This document shows positions 24,701 to 39,700 of a DNA stretch of 64,000 nucleotides, one piece after another. The first letter of the stretch is position 1. Each line of letters starts with the position of its first letter. A program made the position numbers and the translations under genes. The notes under the pieces are model-generated. The model ran no database searches, was not told where the DNA came from, and saw only the letters and a list, made by a program, of their open reading frames with translations. The stretch spans positions 32,168,810 to 32,232,809 of the forward strand of contig NC_088304.1 in NCBI RefSeq assembly GCF_032854445.1. The letters run 5' to 3'. This DNA comes from Liolophura sinensis. Taxonomy: Eukaryota > Mollusca > Polyplacophora > Chitonida > Chitonidae.

Positions 24701-27700
24701 AACTGACAGCGACTGGCGACGTAATGCCTACAGTGCTGGTTGCCATGGAAGTTGCGTGCTCGCAAAACTGCGCGCGTTTTGTGAAACAAGACACTGAATC
24801 AATCTTACTTTTCTACTTAAAGTACACGATACACACCTGTAGAATTCCTCGGATGAGGCCACAGAGTAGTTAGTGTGAAGTGAGGTGTTTTTCCGGTCTT
24901 CAAACGACGTGCAGTTGTCTGTGTTCCAATCATTGTCACAGCTTATCCATGGCACTTTTAAGCGCATGGAGGAGAAAAAATAGTAGAGTGCCCAGGCAAT
25001 GATGGTGTTGTAATAGAAGGCCACGTACGACGCCATAACGACGATTGCGTAGCCCGCGCCTGCAAAGAAAGAAAGAATACTGTAATATGAATACTGTATT
25101 ATTTATGTGACCGATATTTCACGCAGTAATTAATAAGTTTTTAGTTGTACGATGGCTGTCAGGTTTCTAGTTGGAGAAAACCAAAGTACCAAAGTCAGGT
25201 TTTCTAGTTGAAAACCAAAGTACCGACAAAAAACCACAACACGTCGACAGGTAGCTTACAAACTTAAAACTCAATTGCAATGCTTTTTAAATTTTCTTTG
25301 CAAAGGTATTTCATTAAGTATTTGTTATATGGTTGTTAATACGTTATTGGTTTTCTTAGAGTGTTCTATTATTGTGTGCACCTGTATGCAATGTGTAACT
25401 TAGTTTTGACCAGAAATAAACCGTACAAGTCTCTGCACAGTTTACCTTTGTTTCAATGTTACTGTAATAATACCATTAATTGCTCTAATAAATTGCAATT
25501 AACACTGCATTTTTTTTACCTAATTCTGCTTAAGCCATGGTGCTGGGGTGTAATTTGGTACAATTTAAGCATTTACATGAACAGGTAGAATAAAGCCCTG
25601 ACTGAGGTAAAAGAGGTTTCACCGGTTACGTGTAACCATTTAATTTCCTACGCTGCGCGTCTTTAATTATACGTGTACTGTATTCCTGTATTAACCAGGA
25701 ACCTGCTGGTGGACTGAGCACCCCCGAGGCCTGGTTCCTTTGCATTGATTTTAAAGTTACTGTATGTTAAATGTCATGGCAACACAGCATTTTTAGTAAT
25801 TTAGATCAGTTACGTCTAATGAATTGTAATTAACATCACTATTTTTTTTTCGGGTTTACCTAATTCTGCTTAAGTCATGGTGCTTAGGAACGTGTAATTT
25901 ACTTCTGTTTAAGCATTTACACCAGCAGTACATGAACAGCTGGAATAAATCCCTCTCTTTTGTGCTCTGGTTTAACCTTCTATGCTGCACGTCTTTAATT
26001 ACTTTGTAGTCTGTTAAAAAATCCATGACTTGTTCTCCTTGGATTTTGGAACGTCGCTACATCAAAGACGATCTGATTCATTGATGTTGCTCCAGTTGTA
26101 TTAAGCTAATAAAGCGTATTAGCTAATACCGGTATTAAGTTTATACTGGTATTAAGTCATACTTTATATTTAAATTTTTAGCCAAACGCTGCAGCCAATG
26201 CAGATCCCCAAAGGCAAACCATAACGGCAGCAGTATTTGTTCATAATTAATATAATGTTAGACAATTTTTCTAAGACTAAGTGCAAAATTGAAGACTTGG
26301 TGAAACGTTACACTCTTAAAACTGAAGTGGTTCATGTAAAGATCACGAGGAGTGATTGCACTTGTAAGAGCTATATGACTATATTTATTATTACTTTTCC
26401 TAACTGTTAATATTTCAATACGCTTGATCTCTAATAACAGTGTTTGAGAACTGGTTAATCAACATCTGAAACCAACACTTTAAGCAGAGTTGGGGCCTCC
26501 GTGCCTCAGTTGCTGAGCGCGCTACCGCAGCGTAATGACCCAGGGGCCTTTCACCAATGCGGTCGCTGTGAGTTCAAGTCCGGCTCATGCTGGCTTCTCC
26601 GGCCATACGTGGGAAGGTCTGCCAGCAGGCTGCGGATGGTCGTGGGTTTCCCCAGGGCTATGCCCGGTTTCCACCCACCATAATGCTGGCCGCCGTCGTA
26701 TAAGTGAAATATCCTTGTGTGCGGCGTATAACACCAATCAAATAAATAAATAAATAAACCAAACAGAGTTAAATATTTAACACTGTTAGAGGAACCGGAA
26801 TATTTGAACACCTTTAAAGAGTATTTAAAAATCAACACTTCATAAAAGTGGTCATATAGCTCTTATAAGTGCAATCTTTGTGATTTTCATGATCTATACA
26901 GTGTTAAAGATGACAATGTAGTTTTAACAGTGTACATGTAAGTAAGATTTTTGTCACTCATACGATCGTAGCCAGTTTTAAGAGTGTATGAGGAACCTTT
27001 CCCGCCTATAGTGGTTCGGCCCCAAGCAGTGTTGTCTATTGGTCATCGTTTTCTAGACAAACTGGTAACGTAATACTCGTTTATTGAAACTGACCACTAA
27101 AGTAGTCAATTTAGCTTGAGCCCAAGCCGTCATTGCGCGGGAAATTGTACATCATTGCGTTAAACACTACTCAAATACGGCCCGATTCTGAGTTGAACCG
27201 GAGCCTTGCCGCCAGCAAAAGTGACGCCCTGTACCCCTGGCCACCACAATCTGTCAACAACGTTAGAGCGTTCTGTGATTTACAACGTTTTCTTCACTGA
27301 TCATTTCATCAATAGTGCTAAAGGATTTTTCAGTACAATCCCGTTTTTCTTGCGATTTGTCGGATCGTTAAGTCTGGCGGTGTCACGACGCGTCCACACG
27401 GAAGCTGGCTGTAATGAGCTGAGAACAATCTGTAACGCAATGGATTGGTAGACTAGTTATTCCAAGACAGGCCATTTGTAATTACTAAGTTAACCAAACG
27501 CCGTCTGTGTCACAAGTCGAAAATCACAAGAGAATTCGCTTTAATCGAGACACGGTACATTCCCCACGTTGAAGTACCGGCGGCTTTTGGTGCGTCGAAA
27601 TGTGTGGTAAGAAAGATATCGACCCTCAACATGCTCGTGATGAAAATATCAGGCTTCCCATGACAAAAACCATTAATTAATTGAAGTTTGAATTGAGATC

Positions 27701-30700
27701 TGTCCTTATAAGTCTTTTTTGTACCTTCTTTATAATCACATATGCATGAAATGATTTCAGAATTTGTATTTACTCATTTTGGCCTTGAAAAGAGAACTAT
27801 TCATCGAATTTGTGCTGTATACCACAAAAAAATAAGTAATTTCGTAATTCTCAAAAGTTTCTAAAATAAAGAACGTGAGTTGAAGTACTAGTTTGAGAAT
27901 GATCTCTCCATGCAAGATGTGAAATAAGAATAAAGAATGTGAGAAAACCCTACTCTTAATAATAAGTAAATATGTGAAATACATTAAAATTCTGACATGG
28001 TCTGAAGCTGGTTACGGTCATGCAAAGTATAATGTATGTGACATCACATTAGAAGCATGACACATAAATGTGTAGGGTGTCTTATGTTCAAATGTAAGAC
28101 ATAAAGAATATAAAATAAAAATATGAGTGAGTGAGTGATTGATTGGGGTTTAACGAAAATAAAATATAAAGCGAATTAATAAAATTAGCCATTAAATTGT
28201 GCACCATTCCAGGATATAAGCTGTAGATAATTTCAGTCTATATCTCGCCGTTTGATTGCAGCTGTTCTCTTAGCCAGCGTGGTGGTCTAATTCAATAAAA
28301 ATACAGCCCATAGTTATGAAGCAGAGTGCCAGAGATCCTGGACACTCTTTCCATATTTACCGAAAAGATAATTGTACTCATTGTACTCATTCAAGTCCGG
28401 CTCATGCTGGCTTCTCTGGCCATACGTGGGAAGGTCTGCCAGCAGGCTGCGGATGGTCGTGGGTTTCCCCAGGGCTATACCCGGTTTCCACCCACCATAA
28501 TGCTGGCCGCCGTCGTATAAGTGAAATATCCTTGAGTGCGGCGTATAACACCAATCAAATAAATAAACCAAACAGAGTTAAATATTTAACACTGTTAGAG
28601 GAACCGGAATATTTGAACACCTTTAAAGAGTATTAAAAAATCAACACTTCATAAAAGTGGTCATATAGCTCTTATAAGTGCAATCTTTGTGATTTTCATG
28701 ATCTATACAGTGCTAAAGATGACAATATAGTTTTAACAGTGTACATGTAAGTAAGATTTTTGTCCAAGCTCATTGTAAAATTTTTGTCCAAGCTCATTGT
28801 AAACCTTAAGAAAACTTAGGAATAACATTGACACGTCAGTTTTTGCAGGAATAACGTGTGACGTTGGTTGAAATCGTCACATAACACAGAACATATAAGA
28901 AACCCTACAAGGCGAGATAAGTAAACGTGGGCAAACGAGTAAGGATGATGAAGACAAGGTGAGGGCATATCAAAATGGACAAACGAGTAAAGATGAAGAG
29001 GACACTGTGAGGACATACCAAAATGGGCAAACAAGTAAAAATGAAGAGGACAAGGCAAAGACATACCAATATGGACAAATGAGTAAAAATGAAGAGGTCC
29101 AGGCGAAGACATATCAAAATGGACAAACGGGTAAGAGTGAAGAAGACAAGCTGAGGATATATCAAAATGGACAAACGAGTAAAAATGAAGAGGTCCAGGC
29201 GAACACACATCAAAATAGACGAAGAGTAAGAATGAAGAGGACCATGCACAGACATATCAAAATGGACAAACGAGTAAAACTGAAGAGGTCCAGGCGAAGA
29301 CATAACAAAATGGACAAACGAGTAAGAATGAAGAAGACCAGGTGAGGACATATCAAAATGGACAAACGAGTAAGAGTGAAGAGGACAAGTTGAGGACATA
29401 TCCAAATAGACAAACGAGTAAGGATAAAGAGGACAAGGCGAGGACATATCAAAATGGACAAACGAGTAAAGATGAAGAGGACCAGGTGAGGACATATCCA
29501 AATAGACAAACGAGTAAGGATGAAGAGAACAAGGTGAGGATATATCAAAATGGAGAAACGAGTAAGAATGAAGAAGACCAGGTGAGGACATATCAAAATG
29601 GACAAACGAGTAAGAGTGAAGAGGACAAGTTGAGGATATATCCAAATGGACGAACGAGTAAAGATGAAGAGGACCAGGCGAGAACATATCCAAATGGACA
29701 AACGAGTAAGGATAAAGAGGACAAGGTGAGGATATATCAAAATGGAGAAACGAGTAAGAATGAAGAGGACCAGGTGAGGACATATCAAAATGGACAAACG
29801 AGTAAGGATAAAGAGGACAAGGTGAGAATATATCAAAATGGAGAAACGAGTAAGAATGAAGAGGACCAGGCGATGACATAACAAAATGGACAAACGGGTA
29901 AAGATGAAGAGGACCAGACGATGACATAACAAAATGGACAAACGAGTAAAGATGAAGAGGACCAGGCGATGACATAACAAAATGGAAAAACGAGTAAAGA
30001 TGAAGAAGACAAGGTGAGGATATATTAAAATGGGCAAACGAGTAAGAATGAAGAGGACCAGGTGAAGACATAACAAAATGGACAAAGGCGTAAAAATGAA
30101 GAGGGGCAGGTGAAAGCATATCAAAATCAGTGGACAAGCGAGTAAGAATGCAGAGGACAGGAGGGAGACATATAAAAACGGGCAATCGAGAAAATTCCAA
30201 AATTGGCAGATGAGGATCGCCAAGGGAGGAAATATCAAGATGCCTGGTGACGTCGTCTCAAAACTCCCCAGGACTGGGTGGAGGAGTTTTGTGAATAGAT
30301 ATGACTATTTAAAAAAGCACAATACATGGAGAGAGCGGGGTGTTAAGAAAATGTTTTCCGTTTTAGAAAGGAACAATCTGTACAATGTGGGGTGTTAAAC
30401 GACATTGTATTATTTTCAAAAGAACGAGATTTTTATTCTGTTAATGTGTAATGTGTACTGAATTGGGGACTCATTCTGTGATGTGCTAAAGACAACACAC
30501 AAGGCTAAAAATCTGAAAGTCAAAAATGCCGAACGATCTCTCAGTGTCAGCTGTCAATCAGCTGAGACAGGGAAATGTTGCCTGGCTTTGTTTGAACTAT
30601 TTATAGTCCTAGCCCAACGTCGACAGGAAAAAAGCTTACAAGTGTCAAGGGGAAAAACTCAGAAAAGGCGAATAGTAATCTGGTGTAAATAAGATGATAG

Positions 30701-33700
30701 ATCAAACAGTTGACGGTTTGTTTCCCGGGAAAAAGTGGGGAAGAAAAACTGTCGTGTAAGACCGCAATATTCCAGTGATGTGGCAGATCGCGGATCGATA
30801 TCCGGGAGGAGTAGTAAGGCCAGCGGATTTGGGAGGGCCGTGCGTCCGACGCCAGCCTTTCCAGCAGTTAAAACCTCTCAGATCTCAACGGCTTTGTGGC
30901 GGTCGTCAGACGATCACTTAAAGAGACATGCAGAGATTGGCGATAAAAATTCAAATCATCTCATGTACTCCACAACACTGCTGTATGCAAAGGGGGCATC
31001 GTCCAGGAAAACAGTATGCAAAAATTGCGCCAGGCGATGTAGGGGCAATTCAGTCATCCCAACAGATGGGTAGTGGGGCTAGGGGAGGGAGTAAAAATGG
31101 AAGGGCATACTAAGATTGTTGTATTAGGGTACACCATAAAAGGGTGCTCACTTACTCATCATCAGATTAGGTCGATAATCGGACAAGATATAGAAGGGAT
31201 TATTTTATCGTCGCTTCCGATCAGGGGGTTTGTGGGGTCATGCGTGCAACTGTTGAAGGGCATTCGATCTGAAATGTACTGAATGACCTCGTGATTAAAG
31301 CAGTTTCCCTCAGCATCCCAAGGTATGACTGTGACTCAAATCTTTCAGTTTGAAAATAAATAGCAAATTTTTTCACGCTGACTTTTAAAATCATCTACTA
31401 GGTTCATAAATGTAATCAAAATTTTCTATATTCCCGTTTTAATCTGAGCGTTGAATCTTTGTGGAGACATTTAAACAGGGTTAATCCAGTTCGTTTGTAT
31501 TAAATAAAATATTGTATACAAAGAAAAGAATCTTTCGGCGATTTTCAATAGAAGACAATGATAAATGATTTCTCCCTAAACTGTCGCAAAATATACCGCT
31601 ATTTTATGCTATGGGCGAGTTATAATCGTCTTAGCCTGGTGTCTTTGCATTGTCGTCATGTTATTGTTCACTAAATATGTAGCCTGGTCTCTTTGCATTG
31701 TCGTCATGTTATTGTTCACTAAATATGTAGCCTGGTCTCTTTGCATTGTCGTCATGTTATTGTTCACTAAATATGTAGCCTGGTCTCTTTGCATTGTCGT
31801 CATGTTATTGTTCACTAAATATGATGACGACACAGCATTTTGCATTCTATAACAGTGACATCTAATAAATTGCGTTTTTTTAACTAATTCCGCTTAAGCC
31901 ATGGTGCATGGACACATGGGCATTTAGAATAACATCCTAACTGAGGTCAACGGAGAAGAGGCCGAGTTTCAATGATAACGTGTGGACATTTTGCCAGTAT
32001 TACACTGCAACGTTCCTTCTCAAGTTTTACTATCTAATTTAGCACAAGTGCATTGAAGGGATTTAACCATCTTGCAATAAGAAAGGATGGACCTAAAAAC
32101 ATTTAGCAAATATCTTCTTTACAGAAAAATCTTTATGTTACCTGATACACATTGCTATCGTTGAATAGGATGTTAAAGTAAAATGCTCTGTTACCTATAT
32201 TGACTGATCGATCTATGGAATGAGTGATTGATTGATCGATTCATCGGAATTGAGCGGGGAATATGTGGGAAGGTAACCGAAGGGAAACTCAGATTTCGAG
32301 TTCTATGTTCACGCGATATTGGTGGGATGCTAGTATTTCTGTAATGAACTTCATGTTAGCCCACATAAAAGCTGGAGATTGTTTAGCATACGCAAAAACA
32401 CATAAATCATTTAAAGGACTGCTTTCCAAAAGAAATATAACTATGTTAATTTGTTTTACAAAATTACATTCTCTAGCAATGTTTTGACTTTGTTATGTAA
32501 GAATTTTAAAGTGATTTTGATCTAAATCTAAGATCACTTCGTGATTCCGCGGGACCAAACCCTTGAAATAAAGAATACGCATCGTCCGAAAGGTTATTTC
32601 CACGTTTAAAAACTTCACTGAGTTTGAGCCTGCTCGGCATGACACAGAAGTCTCCCACAGAACTTCTTTTTTTTACAATTTATCACTGTAAAAATTCATG
32701 AAAATAATATTTGAATGAATGAATGGTTACGGCCTTTCTCTCGACGGTAAATTTATTTAAAGGTGCCCACCCCACTCCATTAAACAGGGTGAAACTATAT
32801 GTGCGGGAATTTTAACTGTAAATCGTTTAAGCTTAATTTTCCGTTTATCTCTCTGTAGTCACGTTCATTACCTTATACCTAAGTAATTCGTGGAAAAGTT
32901 TCCCTCTGAAGAGTGTTCGTGCACTGATTGGGTAATACTGCAATAGAGACAGTATTGTTGATACACTATACACTTCTACACTGTACACCTCTACAATGGA
33001 AAATCAATGCGTTTATGTAGCTCATAAAGAGTGGGAAGTTTACCTTTGAACAGTGGACAGAGCCTCTTCCAGACCGTGAGACAACCGACCCTCTGAAACT
33101 GCCCAAGAGCCAGCTCCATATAGAACACGGGCACACCGCCGAACACGAGCATCACAAAATACGGAATCAGAAAGGCGCCTGAAAACGCAAGAGACAGAAA
33201 AACAGGATATTAAATCGAAAATATCAAGTCCCGATAAGTATATAGATACGGAGATACAGTCCACGGCTACCTATTTAACGTCTAAGACTTGAACAGGCTT
33301 GTTATCCGGTTTATGAGGCAGACATACTACAGGCAGTCTTGGTGTAGCTTGAACTACTTCAGAACAACATCCGAACATTCAATGTTGCTCCGCGGACCCA
33401 AGGTGAGCTGCATCCCTACAAGCTGTCTCAGTGTGGCTCAGTGAACACAAGATGAGCTGCATCCCTACAAGCTGTCTCAGTGTGGCTCAGCCGACCCAAG
33501 GTGAGCTGCATCCCTACAAACTGTCTCAGTGTGGCTCAGTGAACCAAACGTGAGCTGCATCCCTACAAGCTGTCTCAGTGTGGCTCAGTGAACCCAAGGT
33601 CAGCTGCATCCCTACAAGCCGTCTCAGTGTGGCTCACTGAACCCAAGGTGAGCTGCATCCCTACAAGCTGTCTCAGTGTGGCTCAGGGGATCCAAGGTGA

Positions 33701-36700
33701 GCTGCATCCCTACAAGCTGTCTCAGTGTGGCTCAGTGGACCCAAGGTGAGCTGCATCCCTACAAGCTGCCTCAGTGTGGCTCAGTGAACCCAAGGTGAGC
33801 TGCATCCCTACAAGCTGTCTCAGTGTGGCTCAGTGAACCCAAGGTGAGCTGCATCCCTGCAACCCGTCTCAGTGGATTTACGGTGAGCTTCATCCGAACA
33901 AGGCCTCAGCGTCGTTCATGGGATCCAACGTGAGCTGCATCTGTAGAAGCTATCTCAGCGTCGATTAGCTTTTTAATTGTGTTCACATTTTGATAGTATA
34001 CATGGAAAAATGGAAAAATTCATTCTGAGAGGTTACAACTTGAGCTATGCGAGAAAATTTGATTTGATAGGCGCTTAATGTTTTTTTCCTCACGATACAC
34101 GATAAAGCCAATTTAATATCTACTTTCTTGTATGGGGAAGACACTTTTGCTGAACGTTGCGGTTATTGCAAATTTGCGCATGTTTGTTCACATGATTCTC
34201 AGATTTTACAACCAGAACAGCAAGTATGGAGAGGTCATCATCTTTAGTGATGTGTTTCACACACGCACCTATGTTTTATACCGCATAACGTAAAAGAAAG
34301 CTAAAATATGAAGCAAGGTTCATCATACAGACAACTGAAAACTATGCGTAAAAAATATTTTCATTTATTTTTCCAGATTTTGTGGAAGAGTGTTGAAAGG
34401 CATTCAAATGTTTAAATACTATGGTGGGCTTTAAGAGCCATATTGACGGTATCTAGGAACTCTGATATCACATGGCGTTATTCTGATAGTATGGTCCATA
34501 ACTCTTTGCATAAAAGTCAAAAAAATATAAATGAAAGTATATTTATAGATAGTTTTAAGTGGTCTATTTAGTGATGCCTGACTAGATTTTTAGAGGTCTT
34601 TGGGACGGGTCGTACCGTTGAATACGAAGTCTGTCATTTTTATTTTCATTTAGATGATAATCAATGAAAGGATTACAATGAAGTATTTGAAATGACTGGA
34701 ATATCAACAACGTATTCCTGATATGAACAAAAAGCTGACAGCGGTTATTAGTTTTATATGTAAGTTTCTTTGTGATGGCTTGATGACTGTGTCATTTTAT
34801 GAGACTACTGGTTGTGTGTGAGTGTATCCGTCAGATCAGATTGTCGTATACTAACCATCAACCACACTGGACGTCCCACGTCAATAATCGCAAGGCCAAT
34901 TCCCCAAACGACGTTTAACACAAGCCACCAAAGAACTAAGAAAGTATATAAAGTATGTAATTAAGACGGATTCATCCAGAGAAGCAGTCAAAATTTTTCA
35001 GTGAGTTTGGAAAGACACAAGGAATGTTCTAGACGAATGAATGAGTGTGTACCACGTTAGTTTAAAACTTGTTGATAATTAAAATATGTATCTCAGTTGG
35101 GCTTTGATTACAGCTGCTCATAAGGCCATAAACAATTTTTGATTTTCGGACGATGTATTTGTTTTAATCCACACTAAAGAATATATCACTTCTTTATATA
35201 TAGGCGGACAGGTCTATATACATGTCGAAAACCACCGACCCTGTGTAGGTATCCAACAAAACTCCTGACGAAAGGCCACGGCCGAACCCGCGGAGGCCTC
35301 ATTGGCGGAAAACTAGTCCTCTCTCTATTCGGAAAATGTGGTAATTAGCATTTCCGGGTTGCACAGAAATGACGTTCCGGCTCATACTCCTTTTTTACAT
35401 CAATTTTACTGATGAATGCTGATCATAGGTCTCAGGAAGGCATTAGTGATGAGGTTAAGCCTGAACAAGCTTACATGCTTCGCACAGGCTCCGAAGGTCA
35501 AACTTGTCAACGTGTGGCAATGATATAAAACGAGCTTAGAGAGTGGCAAATGCTATTTAAGGAATATCGTTCCAGCTATTTTTAGCACTTATTCAGTGGG
35601 ATCTTTTTAGGCCTATTTGCATATTTTTATCTTGCGTTTGGATTCATATTGAAAAGTAGGCTTTATAGTTTCGTGCCAGGCATATTTTTATGGGTAATAG
35701 TTTCAACTTGGGTGGATGTACATCTCCTTTGACCCAGCGTTCAGGCTAACGCCTGTAACCAATATACCACCAGACCTGCAACCAGACGCTTCTTACATCA
35801 GGATCCCTCAGAGCTAAATCCAGCACTGGCTCACATGACAATCATCAAAGAAAGCATTCAGGTATTCCTAATTTACACGCCATTTAAGCACAATGGAAAA
35901 TTAATTCTAATCTGACCGTACACATTGAGTTAATAAACACCGTGGACAACTTTTCTTCAGATATAAAGTAAAATGTTGCAAAATGTGTACTAAGCTATGT
36001 GTTAATTTTATAAACACTACAAGCCAGTGCGATAACGTACGGTAGCGCTCGCACCTAATTATGATAATGGCCATGTAACCCGTGGTAGCTGGATGTTAAC
36101 CAATGATATTAATTAAAAACCCGTAAATTGCTATTAGCGTACCACCAGTGTTGGAGACATGCTAATCGACACATTCCGGTCACTCGGCAACTCCAATGAC
36201 AATGTTCCGACTTGATCCAAACTGCGGGGATACTTGCTACGTAATGAATAATTACCTGAAACTTTTGACTAGTTAGAATTAGGTGTGCGACTTGTAATTT
36301 TGCATAAGCCGTCCTCGCTTACCCTGGCTTGTCTTTGTCAGTAACTTAACAAAGGTCGGGAGTTTTATTTATTTATTTGATTGGTGCATTATGGTGGGAG
36401 GAAACCGGGCACAGCCCTGGGGGAAACCCACGACCATCCGCAGGTTGCTGCAGACCTTCCCACTTACGACCGGAGAGGAAGCCAGCATGAGTTGGACTTG
36501 AACTCACAGCGACCGCATTGGTGAGAGACTCCTGGGTCATTACGTTGTGCTAGCGCGCTAACCGACTGAGCCACGGAGGCCCCTCGGGGGTTTTGAATTG
36601 ACACATCTGCATTCAGTTTGCTGTAGAGGTGCAGTGGTTTTCCTTCATGCCTAGTGATGTATCAGTGTTCTGTGATGATGTAGAGAAGCAAGTTTTCTGT

Positions 36701-39700
36701 GATGATTTAGTGATGCATCAGTTTTCTGTTATGATGTAGAGATGCATCAGTGTTCTGTGATGATGTAGTGATGCATCACTGTTCTGCTATGATGTAGGCT
36801 AATCATGCATCAGTGTTCTGTGATTATGTAGCAGTTTTCTGTAATGATGTAGCAGTTTTCCGTGATGATGCATCAGTGTTCTGTGATGATGTAGTGATGC
36901 ATCAGTTTTCTGTGATGATGTAGTCATGCATCAGTGTTCTGTGATTATGTAACAGTTTCTGTGATGATTTAGTGATGCATCAGTGTTCTGTGATTATGTA
37001 ACAGTTTTCTTTGATGATGTACTGATGTAATAGTTTTAAGTGATGATGTAGTGATGCATCCGTTTTCCGTAATGATGGAGTGATGCATCCGTTTTCCGTG
37101 ATGATGTAGTGATGCATCCGTTTTCCGTGATGATGTAGTGATGCAACAGTTTTCTGTGATGATGTGATGGGGGCGTTTTCCTTGATGATGTAGTGATGTG
37201 GCAGTTTTCTGTGTTGAAGTAGTGACGTAGCAGTTTTCTGTGTTGAAGTAGTGACGTAGCAGTTTTCTTTGATGATGTAGTGATGTGGCAGTTTTTTCTG
37301 TGTTGAAGTAGTGACGTAGCAGTTTTCTGTGTTGAAGTAGTGACATAGCAGTTTTCTGTGATACAGTAGTTTTCCAAGATGAGCGGGGATTCTGTAATAG
37401 TTGATCAGCTCAGAGATGGTGTAATCACTTCGAAGATTTCAATCTTTGGCAAGGCTCTGTCTATCTTATCTTATATCTTATATTTTTAATGTTTCTCATT
37501 TGCTGTAGCAGAAGATTGGTGAATCTTTAGTAAATTGTCTTGTACTATTTCCTGGACATTATGTCACAGGTCAAATGCCATATATGTTTGTATCTTAGTA
37601 CGTGCCCTTTTTGCAATCCCATGATTCCCTGCTTATTTGGACTTCAGTATGCTGTAGGCTTATTTGCGCTTAGATTGTCGAACATATAAGCTGATGAGGA
37701 ACAGAGAGAAAAGAGAAAGTTTACACCCAATTTTATTTTCAAACTTGCACGTTTCTGAAATCTACATTCTGTTTACAAATGTCATATTTTAGTAAGTGCC
37801 ATCTGTACATCACCATCACAAAACAAAACCCTGAATGAAACATTACTACCAATAGACAGTGGACGTTTAAACAACTAGCTATGAGCATACCGCTTTTTTT
37901 TTATTTTTCATTTTTTTCTATTTTATGTCGCTTTGTCGTGGATTGGTTGGAACTGACTGGGGTCTGAGAGCCTGGTGTACACTAGCTACCTTTGGCAAGT
38001 TACTTACAAACTTAATCACATGTACAGATTTGCATATTACATAGGAGGGAGACATGTGGACTTCAAAAGGCTTTTAACTTCAAAAAGCTACACAATCGTC
38101 GTCGACGGCTTACTATCACTGAGATCCCACGGAGAGGTGTGTTGTCTGAGAGCGATATGCAGGGCACAACTGAGTAAATTTCACCCTAATGTTGCAACCG
38201 TAAAACAGAGAAGGTGTTTTCTCTCATGCACTAAAATGACAAACAGTGAGATCATTTGCCAAACAAAGTAGTTCCACATCCCTCCCTCTCTTCCCCTTGC
38301 ACATCCGTTGCCCAAAACACGTGCTTAACAATTTCCTCGCTGTTCGTTTTGATTTTCAGCCCCGGTTTCCATAAACCGGAAATGGCTGCAAACCGAAAGG
38401 AGGCAAATCGTGCGTGATTATCCTTCATCTTGATTTTAACTTAGCGTTTCTCATCCGTCTCTGACCCATTTTGTGAATGTTACAGCTGTCAGCTAAACTC
38501 CATCACCATGCTTAACTCGAAGGCTCTCACGTGATTGATCCAAGTTTCCAACGCACAGTGGAATCGTTCACGTACTCTGATCATTGTCCATTTCTACCCC
38601 ACGGCTATCAAGTTTTATTTTCTTGGTAAAATATTTGCTTAAGTATGCGGAATAAAAGTGAAATTGTAAAGTCAGTTGTTCGATCAAAAACATTCCAATC
38701 TGTGTTAAACATTTGCATGTTTAACGCATTTTAGTTAAAGGACTTTTAATCACGAAATAAGTCTACGTTGAGATTACGTTCTTATAAAATTTTTATTTAT
38801 TTTTTTGTTCAGTTTGATTTATTTTTATGCCATACTAACGTAAACTTTACTTATATGACAGCCAGGTTATCATTAGTGGCAGAAAGAAACCCTTAGAAAC
38901 CACCGGTTTACCACGCGTCGAAGAATTAAGCTGTGAGGATTACTGACCGAGGAACCCCGAGGAAACCATGACTCCTGAATTCATGTCTATCTGTTGAACA
39001 CATGTCAACATTTTCCTCTGTTATGTATCATCTAATTCGACGAAACCTAATGTACAAGAACAACAGTGTTAAATGATTCAAACAACGAATGTCAGCAAAT
39101 TCGTAATGTCTTCTGCACATATTACACAACCAGTACCATAGCTAATATTTCAATGGCATCTACGTTCGCCATCTTACTAGATATATGTATGTTTCGTTGA
39201 AATAACTTTGACGGTAATTCATTTCTCGTGCAAACAATGCATTGTTTCCTCAAAAGATTGTTAACTAATTACAAATCAGATCATGACACATCATCCCCCC
39301 TCATACCAACCACCCTCACTACACCCCCCACCCCCCACACCGCTTCCCCAGATTCCAGCTACCCGTACCTTTAAAAATGATTGTCTATCGTAAGATTGAC
39401 CGCGCAGCGTGTGTCGCAGAGTTATTCCCATATTGTATCTGGTTATTAGAGGAATGCGGAATCCAGCAGAATTGATGGATGTGACAAATGGGAAAGGAGC
39501 CATCTCCCCTCACTTAATTTTTTCTCTTTACATGTGTGTCGGGGGTTCCAGCCAACAGGAGGGCAGGGAGGTGTCGGTAATGGGCCGTCTTCCACTACCC
39601 TGATTCTCCTGCTGGTTGGGACAGTTTCCGGGACAGCACTGTTGGTTGTGCTGTTGCTTTTTGAATGTAGGAATGTATGCACCTTCGCTTTTCAAACCGC

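Larger units (their letters stand above)
25060..33043 (-). other. SERT intron 2 (8 kb)
   Basis: Beyond the repeats listed (26305-28765, 28930-30180, 31628-31822), I see only A/T-rich unique sequence and a single arm of the 47829-type foldback at about 32390-32556. Confidence 0.55.

Noticed and set aside
28905-30200. 431-codon minus-strand open frame as a gene
   Set aside because: It is a direct translation of a 48-bp array, is matched by open frames in other registers and on the other strand, and lacks any supporting exon or initiation context.
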